DNA from: Duganella zoogloeoides
Lineage (GTDB): Bacteria; Pseudomonadota; Gammaproteobacteria; Burkholderiales; Burkholderiaceae_D
Length of the DNA: 64,000 nt
Assembly (NCBI RefSeq): GCF_034479515.1
Contig: NZ_CP140152.1
Span: forward strand, 5,828,001-5,892,000
Direction of reading: 5' to 3'
A program made the position numbers and the translations under genes. Shown in pieces: positions 1 through 7,246 of this stretch; the first letter of the stretch is position 1; every line of letters starts with the position of its first letter. The notes below the pieces were generated by a model that was not told the origin of the DNA, searched no databases, and saw only the letters and a program-made list of their open reading frames with translations.

Positions 1-241
1 AACGGGCGCGCTGGCCGCGTGGCACGAAATAGACAAAGGTAAACTCGGCGCCGCCGCCTTCGAGCGTGACCGGCGGCGTGGTCGAAACGCTGATGCCGCG
101 CGGCAGGTCGAAGCGCGAGCCTTCCTGCCAATCCTTGCACTCGGGCGTGGCAGCCATGTAGACGTCAACCGGCTTGTAGGAGTCGCCGCAGGCGCTCAGG
201 GCGAGCATGGCGGTCAGGGGGAGTAAGGCACGCATACGCAT
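1..241 (-). CDS. Lipoprotein, 5' part only (cut by left edge)
   Basis: The first 80 codons of a gene that runs off the left edge. The product starts with a short basic and hydrophobic leader ending in a lipobox (LSAC), with the lipidated cysteine at residue 18, so it should be processed by signal peptidase II and anchored in a membrane. After the cysteine comes GDSYKPVDVY and then polar sequence rich in glycine and threonine. I do not recognise the family. The ATG at 241 is preceded by GGAAG eight bases upstream; a second ATG two codons later is also possible. The gene is transcribed away from the M13 peptidase genes. Confidence 0.7.
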   Translation of the reverse strand, partial: MRMRALLPLTAMLALSACGDSYKPVDVYMAATPECKDWQEGSRFDLPRGISVSTTPPVTLEGGGAEFTFVYFVPRGQRAR

Positions 242-302
242 GGGTTCGGCTTCCGGGGTTGGGACGATGCGATAGTTTACACGGGACCGTATCGGCGCGC
301 AT

Positions 303-336
303 AAAAAAAGCGGCGTTGTCGCCAACGCCGCCTTTT
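303..336 (-). terminator. Rho-independent terminator of the first M13 peptidase gene
   Basis: On the minus strand an 8-bp GC-rich stem (GCGGCGTT paired with AACGCCGC, six-base loop) is followed directly by a run of seven T. It begins about 19 bases after the peptidase stop codon. This is a textbook intrinsic terminator. Confidence 0.85.
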
Positions 337-354
337 ACATCACCTGCTACCGAC

Positions 355-2424
355 TTACCACATGATTACGCGGTCTTTCGGCGCCAGGTACATCTTGTCG
401 CCCGGCTTGACGCCGAAGGCGTCGTAGAAACCTGGCTGGTTGCGCATCGGGCCGTTGGCGCGGAACTGACCTGGCGAGTGCGGATCGGTCTTGATCTGCT
501 GGATCTGCGCCGCTTCACGCATCTTCATGCGCCACACTTGCGCAAAGCCCATGTAGAAGCGCTGGTCGCCGGTCAGGCCGTCGATCACCGGGGCTTCCTT
601 GCCATTCAGCGATAACTTGTACGCCTTGTAGGCAATCGCGATGCCGCTGTTGTCGGCGATGTTTTCGCCCAGGGTCAGTTCGCCGTTGACGTGGTAGCCA
701 GGCAGCGGGCTGAACTGGTTGTACTGCTCGACCAGCATCTTGGTCTTGGTGGCGAAGTTCTTGTGGTCGGCCTTGGTCCACCAGTCGCGCAGGTTGCCGT
801 CGCCGTCGTACTGGGCGCCCTGGTCGTCGAAGCCGTGGCTGATTTCGTGGCCGATCACGCCGCCGATGGCGCCGTAGTTGACGGCGTCGTCGGCAGCCGC
901 ATCAAAGAACGGCGCTTGCAGGATGGCGGCCGGGAACACGATCTCGTTCATTTCCGGGTTGTAGTAGGCGTTGACGGTTTGCGGCGTCATGCCCCACTCG
1001 TCGCGGTCGATCGGTTTGCCCAGCTTGTTGATTTCCTTGTTGTACTCGAACTCGTGCGAACGGATCACGTTGCCCACCAGATCGTCTTTCGATACGGTCA
1101 GCGCCGAATAGTCGCGCCACTTGTTCGGGTAGCCGATCTTGGTGGTGAACTTGGCCAGTTTGGCTTGCGCCTGCTTCTTGGTGACCGGGCTCATCCAATC
1201 GAGGGTGTCGATGCTGGTCTTGTACGACGCCAGCAGGTTGTTCACCAGCGCTTCCATGCGCGCCTTGCGGTCGGCCGGGAATTGCTCGGCCACGTACAGC
1301 TTGCCCACTGCTTCGCCCAGCGCGCCTTCGGCGACCGAGACGCCGCGTTTCCAGCGTGGACGCTGCTCGGTCACGCCGCTTAGCACGGTGCCATAGAAGG
1401 CGAAGTTTTCATCGACGAACGACTTGTTCAGGTACGGTGCGAACGCGCGCACGGTGTGCCACTGGAAGTACGCTTTCAGGGTCTCGACCGGGGTCTTGTT
1501 CAGCAGCGCGGTCATGCCTTTCATGTAGCTCGGCTGGCTGACGATCACGTAGTTCACTTTGCCGCCGATGCCGGCATCGGCCAGGTAGGCTTTCCAGTCG
1601 TAGCCCGGCGCCAGCGTGTTCAGCTTGGCGACATCGACCTTGTTGTAGGCCTTGATCGGATCGCGCAGTTCTACTTTCGTCCATTGCAGCTTGGCCAGTT
1701 GTTTTTCGAATTCCACCACCGCGCGCGCGCTCGCTGGTCCGTTGTTGTCGCCAGCCAGGGTCAGCATCTTGGCCATGTGCTGTTCGTACTTGGCCAGGGT
1801 GTCGGCCAGCTTCTTGTCGTCCGCTTTCAGGTAGTAGTCGCGGTCCGGCAGGCCCAGGCCATCCTGGTACAGGTCGGCCACGTACTTGGTCGAATCCTTG
1901 TTGTCCTGGTGGATGGCGAAGCCGTACGGGGTGCTCACGCCGATCTTGTTGAAGTGCGCGATCAGCGCTGGCAATTGCTTCTTGTCTTTCAGCGCGGCGA
2001 TGCGGGCGAACTCGCCTTTCAACGGCGCCACGCCCAGTTGCTCGAGCCTGGCCTCATCCATGAAGCTGGCGTAGAAATCGCCAATGCGTTGCGTGTCGCT
2101 GCCGGCCGCCTTGTCCTTGGCGTTGGCGGCGTTTTCGATGATGGTGCGCAGTTGCGGCTGGATGTCGTCGCGCAGCTTTGCAAAGCTGCCCCAGCTGGCT
2201 TTGTCGGCCGGGATCTCGGTCGTCGCGAGCCACTTGCCGTTCATGTGGGTAAACAGGTCGTCCTGGACGCGCACGGCCGGATCGATGTATTCGACGGCGA
2301 TGCCGGAGGTCGGCGCTTTGGCTTGCTGGGTGCTGGCAGGAGTCACACTGGTGGTGTTGTCCGCAGCGCCTGCCAGGCCTGCGATCAGGCTCAGCATCAG
2401 TGCACTTACGAGATGACGTTTCAC
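355..2424 (-). CDS. pepO: M13 family metallopeptidase (neprilysin/PepO-like), exported
   Basis: A zinc endopeptidase of the neprilysin/PepO family, 689 residues, expected to cleave oligopeptides in the periplasm. Residues 1-20 form a signal peptide (VKRHL, then a hydrophobic core ending AGLAGA). The zinc-binding HEISH motif is at 526-530 and the third ligand with its partner aspartate lies in GENIADNSG (E587, D591). The protein ends in the W that M13 enzymes commonly carry. I start at GTG 2424 rather than the longer open frame because AAAGGA lies six bases upstream and the product then begins exactly at the signal peptide. It sits downstream of a paralogue in the same orientation, with its own promoter at 2486-2514 and a terminator at 303-336. 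Substrate unknown. Confidence 0.93.
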   Translation of the reverse strand: MKRHLVSALMLSLIAGLAGAADNTTSVTPASTQQAKAPTSGIAVEYIDPAVRVQDDLFTHMNGKWLATTEIPADKASWGSFAKLRDDIQPQLRTIIENAANAKDKAAGSDTQRIGDFYASFMDEARLEQLGVAPLKGEFARIAALKDKKQLPALIAHFNKIGVSTPYGFAIHQDNKDSTKYVADLYQDGLGLPDRDYYLKADDKKLADTLAKYEQHMAKMLTLAGDNNGPASARAVVEFEKQLAKLQWTKVELRDPIKAYNKVDVAKLNTLAPGYDWKAYLADAGIGGKVNYVIVSQPSYMKGMTALLNKTPVETLKAYFQWHTVRAFAPYLNKSFVDENFAFYGTVLSGVTEQRPRWKRGVSVAEGALGEAVGKLYVAEQFPADRKARMEALVNNLLASYKTSIDTLDWMSPVTKKQAQAKLAKFTTKIGYPNKWRDYSALTVSKDDLVGNVIRSHEFEYNKEINKLGKPIDRDEWGMTPQTVNAYYNPEMNEIVFPAAILQAPFFDAAADDAVNYGAIGGVIGHEISHGFDDQGAQYDGDGNLRDWWTKADHKNFATKTKMLVEQYNQFSPLPGYHVNGELTLGENIADNSGIAIAYKAYKLSLNGKEAPVIDGLTGDQRFYMGFAQVWRMKMREAAQIQQIKTDPHSPGQFRANGPMRNQPGFYDAFGVKPGDKMYLAPKDRVIMW

Positions 2425-2449
2425 GAAAAATCCTTTGAATGAGGAATAC

Positions 2450-2476
2450 AAAAAGGCCAAGAAAGTACGCTTGGCC
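2450..2476 (-). terminator. Stem-loop plus U-tract between the two M13 peptidase genes
   Basis: On the minus strand GGCCAAG pairs with CTTGGCC around an 8-base loop and runs into TTTTT. It could end transcripts of the upstream paralogue. It also lies only a few bases after the predicted start of transcription of the downstream peptidase gene and about 25 bases before that gene's GTG, so it may instead act in its leader. Confidence 0.6.
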
Positions 2477-2485
2477 AGCCATGAA

Positions 2486-2514
2486 GTTATATATAAAAAC
2501 ACCAACGGTCGCAA
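2486..2514 (-). promoter_or_regulatory. Probable sigma-70 promoter of the first M13 peptidase gene
   Basis: On the minus strand TTGCGA (2514-2509) and TATAAC (2491-2486) are separated by exactly 17 bases. Transcription would start near 2480, giving a leader of about 55 bases whose first part is the stem-loop at 2455-2476. Confidence 0.6.
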
Positions 2515-2569
2515 GCGGTTTGCGACAGACGGCATCGCCGCAGGGCCAGGCGGCGTATTTCCGGCTTTT

Positions 2570-4612
2570 TTACCAGATAATCACGCGCTCTTGCGGCGCC
2601 ACGTACAGCTTGTCGCCAGGCTTGACGCCGAACGCTTCGTAGAAGCCGGGCTGGTTGACCACGGTGCCGTTGGCGCGGAATTCGCCGGGCGAGTGCGAGT
2701 CGGTCTTGATCATCAGGATTTGCTGCGCCTCGCGCGCCTTGGCACGCCAGATCTGCGCCCAGCCCTGGTAGAAGCGCTGCTCCCCCGTAAAGCCGTCGAT
2801 CACCGGCGCCGGTTTGCCGCCCAGCGACAATTTATAGGCCTTGTAGGCGATCGCCATGCCGCTGTTGTCGGCAATGTTCTCGCCCAGTGTCAGCGCGCCG
2901 TTGACATGGTAGCCGGCCAGCGGGCTGTAGCCGTTGTACTGCTTGACCAGCGCGTCGGCCTTGGCCTTGAAGTTGGCGCGGTCGGTGGCGGTCCACCAGT
3001 CGCGCAGATTGCCGTCGCCGTCGGCCTGGCTGCCGCCATCGTCGAAGCCGTGGCTGATTTCATGGCCGATCACGGCGCCAATGGCGCCATAATTGACGGC
3101 ATCGTCGGCGTTCACGTCGAAGAACGGCGGCTGCAGGATCGCCGCCGGGAACACGATCTCGTTCATCGTCGAGCTGTAATAGGCGTTGATGGTTTGCGGC
3201 GTCATGCTCCATTCTTCGCGGTCGATCGGCTTGCCGAGCTTGTTGACCATGCGCTGGTGAGCAAAGCTCGAAGCACGCAACACGTTGCCCACCAGGTCGC
3301 CCTTGACGATCACCAGCGACGCGTAGTCGCGCCACTTGCTCGGGTAGCCGATCTTGGGACGGAACTTGGACAGTTTATCTTGCGCTTCGCGCTTGGTTTC
3401 CGGGCCCATCCAGTCCAGGCCGTCGATGCTGGTTTTGTACGCGGCCATCAGGTTTTGCACCAGGGCGTCCATGCGCGCCTTGCGCTCGGGCGGGAAGTGT
3501 TGCGCCACGTAAGCCTGGCCCAGGGCCTCGCCCAGCGCGCGTTCGACCAGGCCCACGCCGCGTTTCCAGCGGTCCTGCTTGACGGCCACGCCGGTCAGCG
3601 CAGTGCTGTAGAAATCGAAGTCGGCATCGGCAAACGGCTTCGACAGGTAAGGCGACGCACTGCGCAGCAACTGCCATTCAAAGTATGCTTTCCAGGTGGC
3701 CAGGTCGGTTTTTTCCAGGACGGCGGTATAGCCGGTCAGGAAGCTCGGCTGGTTGACGATTGCGTAGTCGGTCTTGCTGCCCACGCCGGCGGATGCCAGC
3801 GCGTGGTTCCAGTCGTAGCCTGGCGCCAGTTCGCCCAGCTTGGCAAACGGCACCTTGTTGTAGCGCTTGACCGGGTCGCGGTTTTGCACCTTGGTCCACT
3901 GCGCTTCGGCCAGCGCGGTTTCCAGCGCAACGATGGCCTTGGCGCTGGCCTGCGGGTTTTGCGCGCCGGCCAGCTCGAGGATTTTCGCCACGTGGGCTTC
4001 GTATTTGACCAGGATGGCGGCCAGTTTGGCGTCGTCCTTTTTCAGGTAGTAGTCGCGGTCCGGCAAGCCCAGGCCGCTTTGCGAAATGCCGACCGCGTAC
4101 TTGGTCGATTCGCGCGCATCCTGGCGCACATAGACGCTGTACGGCACGGTCACGCCGATCTGGTCCAGGTGGGCGATCAGCATCGGGAAGGCCTTCTTGT
4201 CCTTGACGCCGCGAATGCGGTTCAGTTCACCGGCGAGCGGCTTGACGCCCAGCGCATCGAGCCTGGCCTCGTCCATGTAGCTGGCGTAGAGGTCGCCGAG
4301 CTTTTGCGCATTGCTGCCAGCCTTGCGGGCCTTGTCGTTTTCAGCCGCTTCGATGATGGCGCGCAGCTGCGGCAAGGTGTTCTCCTGCAACTGGATAAAC
4401 GAACCCCAGCGTGCGCGGTCGCCCGGGATCTCGGTGTTCCTGACCCAGCCGCCATTCTGGTAGGCATAGAAATCGTCTTGCGGACGCACGCTGGTGTCCA
4501 TGTTTTTCAGCTCGATGCCGGAAGACACGGCGGCAGGCGCCGGGGTGTCGGCAGCGCCGGCAAAGGCGGTGGCCAGGCTCAGTGCCAGGGTGGTCAGCAA
4601 ATATTTTTTCAC
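2570..4612 (-). CDS. pepO: M13 family metallopeptidase (neprilysin/PepO-like), paralogue
   Basis: Second zinc endopeptidase of the neprilysin/PepO family, 680 residues, clearly homologous along its whole length to the product of the next gene (same ALGVxPL, GLPDRDYYLK, GENIADNSG and IAYKAYKLSL blocks). It has a signal peptide (VKKYLLTTLALSL to AFAGA), the HEISH zinc motif at 517-521, and a C-terminal W. The GTG at 4612 is preferred because AAAAGGA lies six bases upstream and it starts the signal peptide directly; an upstream ATG in the same frame has no good ribosome site. The tandem arrangement with its paralogue suggests local duplication followed by divergence, possibly giving two peptide specificities. 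A strong hairpin lies in its leader at 4649-4680. Confidence 0.92.
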   Translation of the reverse strand: MKKYLLTTLALSLATAFAGAADTPAPAAVSSGIELKNMDTSVRPQDDFYAYQNGGWVRNTEIPGDRARWGSFIQLQENTLPQLRAIIEAAENDKARKAGSNAQKLGDLYASYMDEARLDALGVKPLAGELNRIRGVKDKKAFPMLIAHLDQIGVTVPYSVYVRQDARESTKYAVGISQSGLGLPDRDYYLKKDDAKLAAILVKYEAHVAKILELAGAQNPQASAKAIVALETALAEAQWTKVQNRDPVKRYNKVPFAKLGELAPGYDWNHALASAGVGSKTDYAIVNQPSFLTGYTAVLEKTDLATWKAYFEWQLLRSASPYLSKPFADADFDFYSTALTGVAVKQDRWKRGVGLVERALGEALGQAYVAQHFPPERKARMDALVQNLMAAYKTSIDGLDWMGPETKREAQDKLSKFRPKIGYPSKWRDYASLVIVKGDLVGNVLRASSFAHQRMVNKLGKPIDREEWSMTPQTINAYYSSTMNEIVFPAAILQPPFFDVNADDAVNYGAIGAVIGHEISHGFDDGGSQADGDGNLRDWWTATDRANFKAKADALVKQYNGYSPLAGYHVNGALTLGENIADNSGMAIAYKAYKLSLGGKPAPVIDGFTGEQRFYQGWAQIWRAKAREAQQILMIKTDSHSPGEFRANGTVVNQPGFYEAFGVKPGDKLYVAPQERVIIW

Positions 4613-4648
4613 TACGTGTCCTTTTAGGTCAAAACGTCCGAAAGCGTA

Positions 4649-4680
4649 CCCGGCACTTGCATGGTTCATGCAGCGCCGGG
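4649..4680 (-). promoter_or_regulatory. Leader hairpin upstream of the second M13 peptidase gene
   Basis: On the minus strand TGCATG-AAC-CATGCA forms a perfect inner stem inside CCCGGC...GCCGGG, with one mismatch and one bulge between. It begins about 37 bases upstream of the GTG start. No U-tract follows, so it is not an intrinsic terminator; it may stabilise or control the mRNA. Confidence 0.4.
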
Positions 4681-4753
4681 TTGCCGCGCGAATATTCTAA
4701 CGCCACAGGACGCGTGTTACCGCCCAGTTACTTTACGATACACAGCGGGCGGG

Positions 4754-5341
4754 TCAGCCGCCGGGCAGGCTCATGCTGGCGCCGCCGGCGCCCACGCCGA
4801 TGCCCATGCCACCCTGGCCGCCGCCCTTGCGGCCGCCACCGCGATGTTCGCCGCCGTCGTCGCGGCGCTCGCCACGGCCGGGACCGGGGCCGCCGTTGTC
4901 CTGCACCCGCAGCAGGTGTTCATTGAGTTGCTGGGCAACGATGCCGCGCTGGGTTTCGTCCAGCGCGTCATTGACGATCAGCCACCATTCGCGCAACTGC
5001 TTTTCCTCGCTCGCGGACGCGGTGCTTTCCGCTTCCACGGTGCGGGCGACATCGCGCAGTTCCACGCCGGGCGTTTGCGCAGCGGTCAGTGCGGCCGCCT
5101 GCAGGCGTTCGCGCCGCGACTTGCGCTCGCGCAGCAGGTTGCGGGTGCGGCTCTCGGTTTGCTGCCACAGTGTCTGCTGGTTGGCGTTGAGCTTGAGTTG
5201 CTGCTTGAGGTCGGCGGCCAGCGGCAGGAAATCTTCGGCGCGCATGTCCATCACGGGCACGGCAAACGCTGGCGACAACATGGCGCCAAGCGCCAGCGCG
5301 GCGGCCAGGCGGCGCAGGGAAAACGGCAAGATAGAACGCAT
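4754..5341 (-). CDS. Spy/CpxP-like periplasmic protein with glycine-rich tail
   Basis: 195-residue exported protein. Residues 1-27 are a signal peptide ending in PAFA. The mature part is largely helical and charged, with LNANQQTLWQQT at about 51-62 resembling the LTxxQ segments of the Spy/CpxP family of envelope-stress chaperones; this match is by eye and moderate. From about residue 149 the protein changes to a tail of glycine, arginine, histidine and aspartate ending in a glycine/serine stretch, which could bind metal ions or be disordered. GGAG lies eight bases before the ATG. Upstream are a promoter, a CpxR-box-like repeat and a leader with a terminator-like hairpin, which fits a stress-induced role. 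Function is inferred. Confidence 0.7.
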   Translation of the reverse strand: MRSILPFSLRRLAAALALGAMLSPAFAVPVMDMRAEDFLPLAADLKQQLKLNANQQTLWQQTESRTRNLLRERKSRRERLQAAALTAAQTPGVELRDVARTVEAESTASASEEKQLREWWLIVNDALDETQRGIVAQQLNEHLLRVQDNGGPGPGRGERRDDGGEHRGGGRKGGGQGGMGIGVGAGGASMSLPGG

Positions 5342-5361
5342 AGGGATAACTCCAGGGTAAG

Positions 5362-5410
5362 GCCTGCGCAGGGCAAAAAAAAGCCTGCGCTTTTTGGGGC
5401 GCAGGCAAAA
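5362..5410 (-). promoter_or_regulatory. Leader hairpin with U-tract and duplicated 3' arm (possible attenuator)
   Basis: Reading the minus strand: arm A GCCTGCGC (5406-5399), arm B GCGCAGGC (5390-5383) followed by eight T, then a second copy of arm B (5369-5362) just before the GGAG ribosome site of the Spy-like gene. A with B makes an intrinsic terminator; A with the second copy leaves the U-tract in a loop and prevents the terminator from forming. The two pairings exclude each other, the geometry of an attenuator or anti-terminator. Confidence 0.55.
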
Positions 5411-5441
5411 ACCACTTCAGGGTAGAGAGAAATACGAGTTC

Positions 5442-5471
5442 AGTGTAGGCCGCGAAAATCACGATCCACAA
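5442..5471 (-). promoter_or_regulatory. Probable sigma-70 promoter of the Spy-like gene
   Basis: Minus strand TTGTGG (5471-5466) and TACACT (5447-5442) with an 18-base spacer. Transcription from near 5435 would give a leader of about 95 bases that contains the hairpin at 5383-5406. Confidence 0.45.
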
Positions 5472-5475
5472 AATT

Positions 5476-5490
5476 CTTACAAATGCTTAC
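5476..5490 (-). promoter_or_regulatory. CpxR-box-like direct repeat
   Basis: Minus strand GTAAG-N5-GTAAG, one base per half away from the known CpxR consensus GTAAA-N5-GTAAA. It ends four bases before the predicted -35 of the Spy-like gene, an ordinary position for an activator. No cpxR gene is in the window. Confidence 0.45.
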
Positions 5491-5696
5491 GGCCGTGAAC
5501 GTGGGATACACCCAATACAAACCGTCACAATTGCCGTTTCACCAGTTGGGAATTGGGCTACTTTAAATGTCAACGCGACGCGTTGTAAATCGCCGTAAAG
5601 TTATAAATGATTTCGGGAGGGCTACTACGTTTGCTGGGAATCAGGTTTATACTCGTTTCAATGCAGGTGCACGCTGCTCTCTCTTTCGGGTGAAAC
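5491..5696 (+). promoter_or_regulatory. Intergenic region upstream of ctpA
   Basis: Part of the 355-base gene-free stretch between the Spy-like gene and ctpA. The only plausible element I see for ctpA is TATACT at 5648-5653, about 44 bases before the ATG, without a convincing -35. Nothing else stands out. Confidence 0.3.
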
Positions 5697-7121
5697 ATGG
5701 GCAAGAAACTAAAGAATTCCGGGTTGATCGGCTTGGGCGTGGTGGCCGGCGTGGCCCTGTCGCTGCAGTTTTCGGCGATGGCGCAAAAGCCGGCCGTGCC
5801 GGCGCTGCCGCTGGCGGAATTGCGCCAACTGGCCGATGTGTTTGGCCTGATCAAATCGGACTACGTGGAACCGGTGGAAGACAAGAAGCTGCTGACCGAA
5901 GCCATCTCCGGCATGGTGGCCTCGCTCGATCCGCACTCGGCCTACCTCGACAAAAAGGCGTATGCCGAACTGCGCGAAGGTTCGCAAGGCAAGTTCGTCG
6001 GCCTCGGCATCGAGATCGGCCCCAGCGAGGACGGCTACATCAAGATCGTCGCGCCGATCGAAGACTCGCCGGCCTGGCGCGCCGGCATCAAGCCGGGCGA
6101 CCTGATCAGCCGCCTCGACAATACGCCGTTGAAGGGTATGCCGCTCGACGACTCGGTCAAGCTGATGCGTGGCGAGCCGCACTCGAAAGTGGCGCTGACC
6201 GTGTTGCGCAAGGGCGAGCAGGAACCGCTGGTGTTCAACCTCACGCGCGAGGAAATCATCCAGAAAAGCGTAAAGGGTAAATTGATCGAACCGGGCTACG
6301 CCTGGCTGCGCATTTCGCAGTTCCAGGAACCGACGGTCGATGACATGGCCGAGAAAATTGCCGAGCTCTACAAGCAAGACCCGCACATCAAGGGCCTGGT
6401 GCTGGACTTGCGCAACGACCCCGGCGGCGTGCTGCAAGGCGCGATCGGTGTGGCGGCAGCCTTCCTGCCAAAAAACCAGGCAATCGTCTCGACCAACGGC
6501 CAGCTGGCCGAGCAGAAAACCGTGTATTACGGCCGCCCCGAGTATTACCAGTTGCACGCCGATACCGATGCGCTGGCCAAGCTGCCCGAGGCCCTCAAGC
6601 AAGTGCCGATGGTGGTGCTGGTCAATACCGGTTCGGCCTCGGCCTCCGAAATCGTCGCGGGCGCCTTGCAGGACTACCAGCGCGCCGAGATCATGGGCAC
6701 GCAAACCTTCGGCAAGGGCTCGGTGCAAACCATCCGCCAGCTCACCGCCGACACCGCCGTCAAGCTGACCACTGCGCGCTACTACACGCCCAAGGGCCGC
6801 TCGATCCAGGCCAAGGGGATTACACCCGACCTGCTGGTCGATGAATACGCCGACGGCGACGGCGTCAACGCGCTGCGCACGCGCGAGGCCGACCTGGCCA
6901 AGCACCTGTCCAACGACCGCGAGCAGGAGGGCGCGCAAAGCAAGCGCGACGAACTGGAAGAGCAACTGCGCATCATTGCCATGGAAAAGCAGCGCAAGCC
7001 GCTCGAATACGGCAGCAGCGACGACTTCCAGCTGGCGCAGGCGCTCAACCGCCTCAAGGGCAAGCCGGTGCAGTTCGCCAAGCCGGAGACCACGGTGGTG
7101 CAGGCCAATCTGGGCAAGTAA
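5697..7121 (+). CDS. ctpA: S41 family C-terminal processing peptidase (CtpA-like)
   Basis: 474-residue periplasmic serine protease of the carboxyl-terminal processing family, which trims or degrades envelope proteins from their C-termini. An N-terminal hydrophobic segment (about 9-29) is a signal peptide or anchor. A PDZ domain follows at about 85-175 (GLGIEIGP, PGDLISRLDN). In the S41 core the nucleophile segment GSASASEI is at 312-319 and the general-base lysine in TFGKGS is K340, so the Ser/Lys dyad is intact. A charged helical tail follows from about 400. It is transcribed alone, divergent from the Spy-like gene, and ends in a strong terminator. Both divergent products concern envelope protein quality, an association by position only. 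Confidence 0.93.
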   Translation: MGKKLKNSGLIGLGVVAGVALSLQFSAMAQKPAVPALPLAELRQLADVFGLIKSDYVEPVEDKKLLTEAISGMVASLDPHSAYLDKKAYAELREGSQGKFVGLGIEIGPSEDGYIKIVAPIEDSPAWRAGIKPGDLISRLDNTPLKGMPLDDSVKLMRGEPHSKVALTVLRKGEQEPLVFNLTREEIIQKSVKGKLIEPGYAWLRISQFQEPTVDDMAEKIAELYKQDPHIKGLVLDLRNDPGGVLQGAIGVAAAFLPKNQAIVSTNGQLAEQKTVYYGRPEYYQLHADTDALAKLPEALKQVPMVVLVNTGSASASEIVAGALQDYQRAEIMGTQTFGKGSVQTIRQLTADTAVKLTTARYYTPKGRSIQAKGITPDLLVDEYADGDGVNALRTREADLAKHLSNDREQEGAQSKRDELEEQLRIIAMEKQRKPLEYGSSDDFQLAQALNRLKGKPVQFAKPETTVVQANLGK

Positions 7122-7142
7122 GGCGCGACATCACGATTTTAG

Positions 7143-7170
7143 AGCGGCGCTTCGGGCGCCGCTTTTATTT
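7143..7170 (+). terminator. Rho-independent terminator of ctpA
   Basis: AGCGGCGC pairs with GCGCCGCT around TTCGG and runs into TTTATTT, 22 bases after the ctpA stop. Confidence 0.8.
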
Positions 7171-7246
7171 GCGCGTAACGTGCAGCCATTGTGTAGAATT
7201 TGCTCCACTATTGGCACTCGCCATTGCCCCATTTGAAAGCTTAATC

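Noticed and set aside
2435..4627. 730-codon plus-strand frame opposite the second M13 peptidase gene
   Set aside because: Composition-driven shadow of a clear peptidase gene; no domain and no sensible ribosome site.
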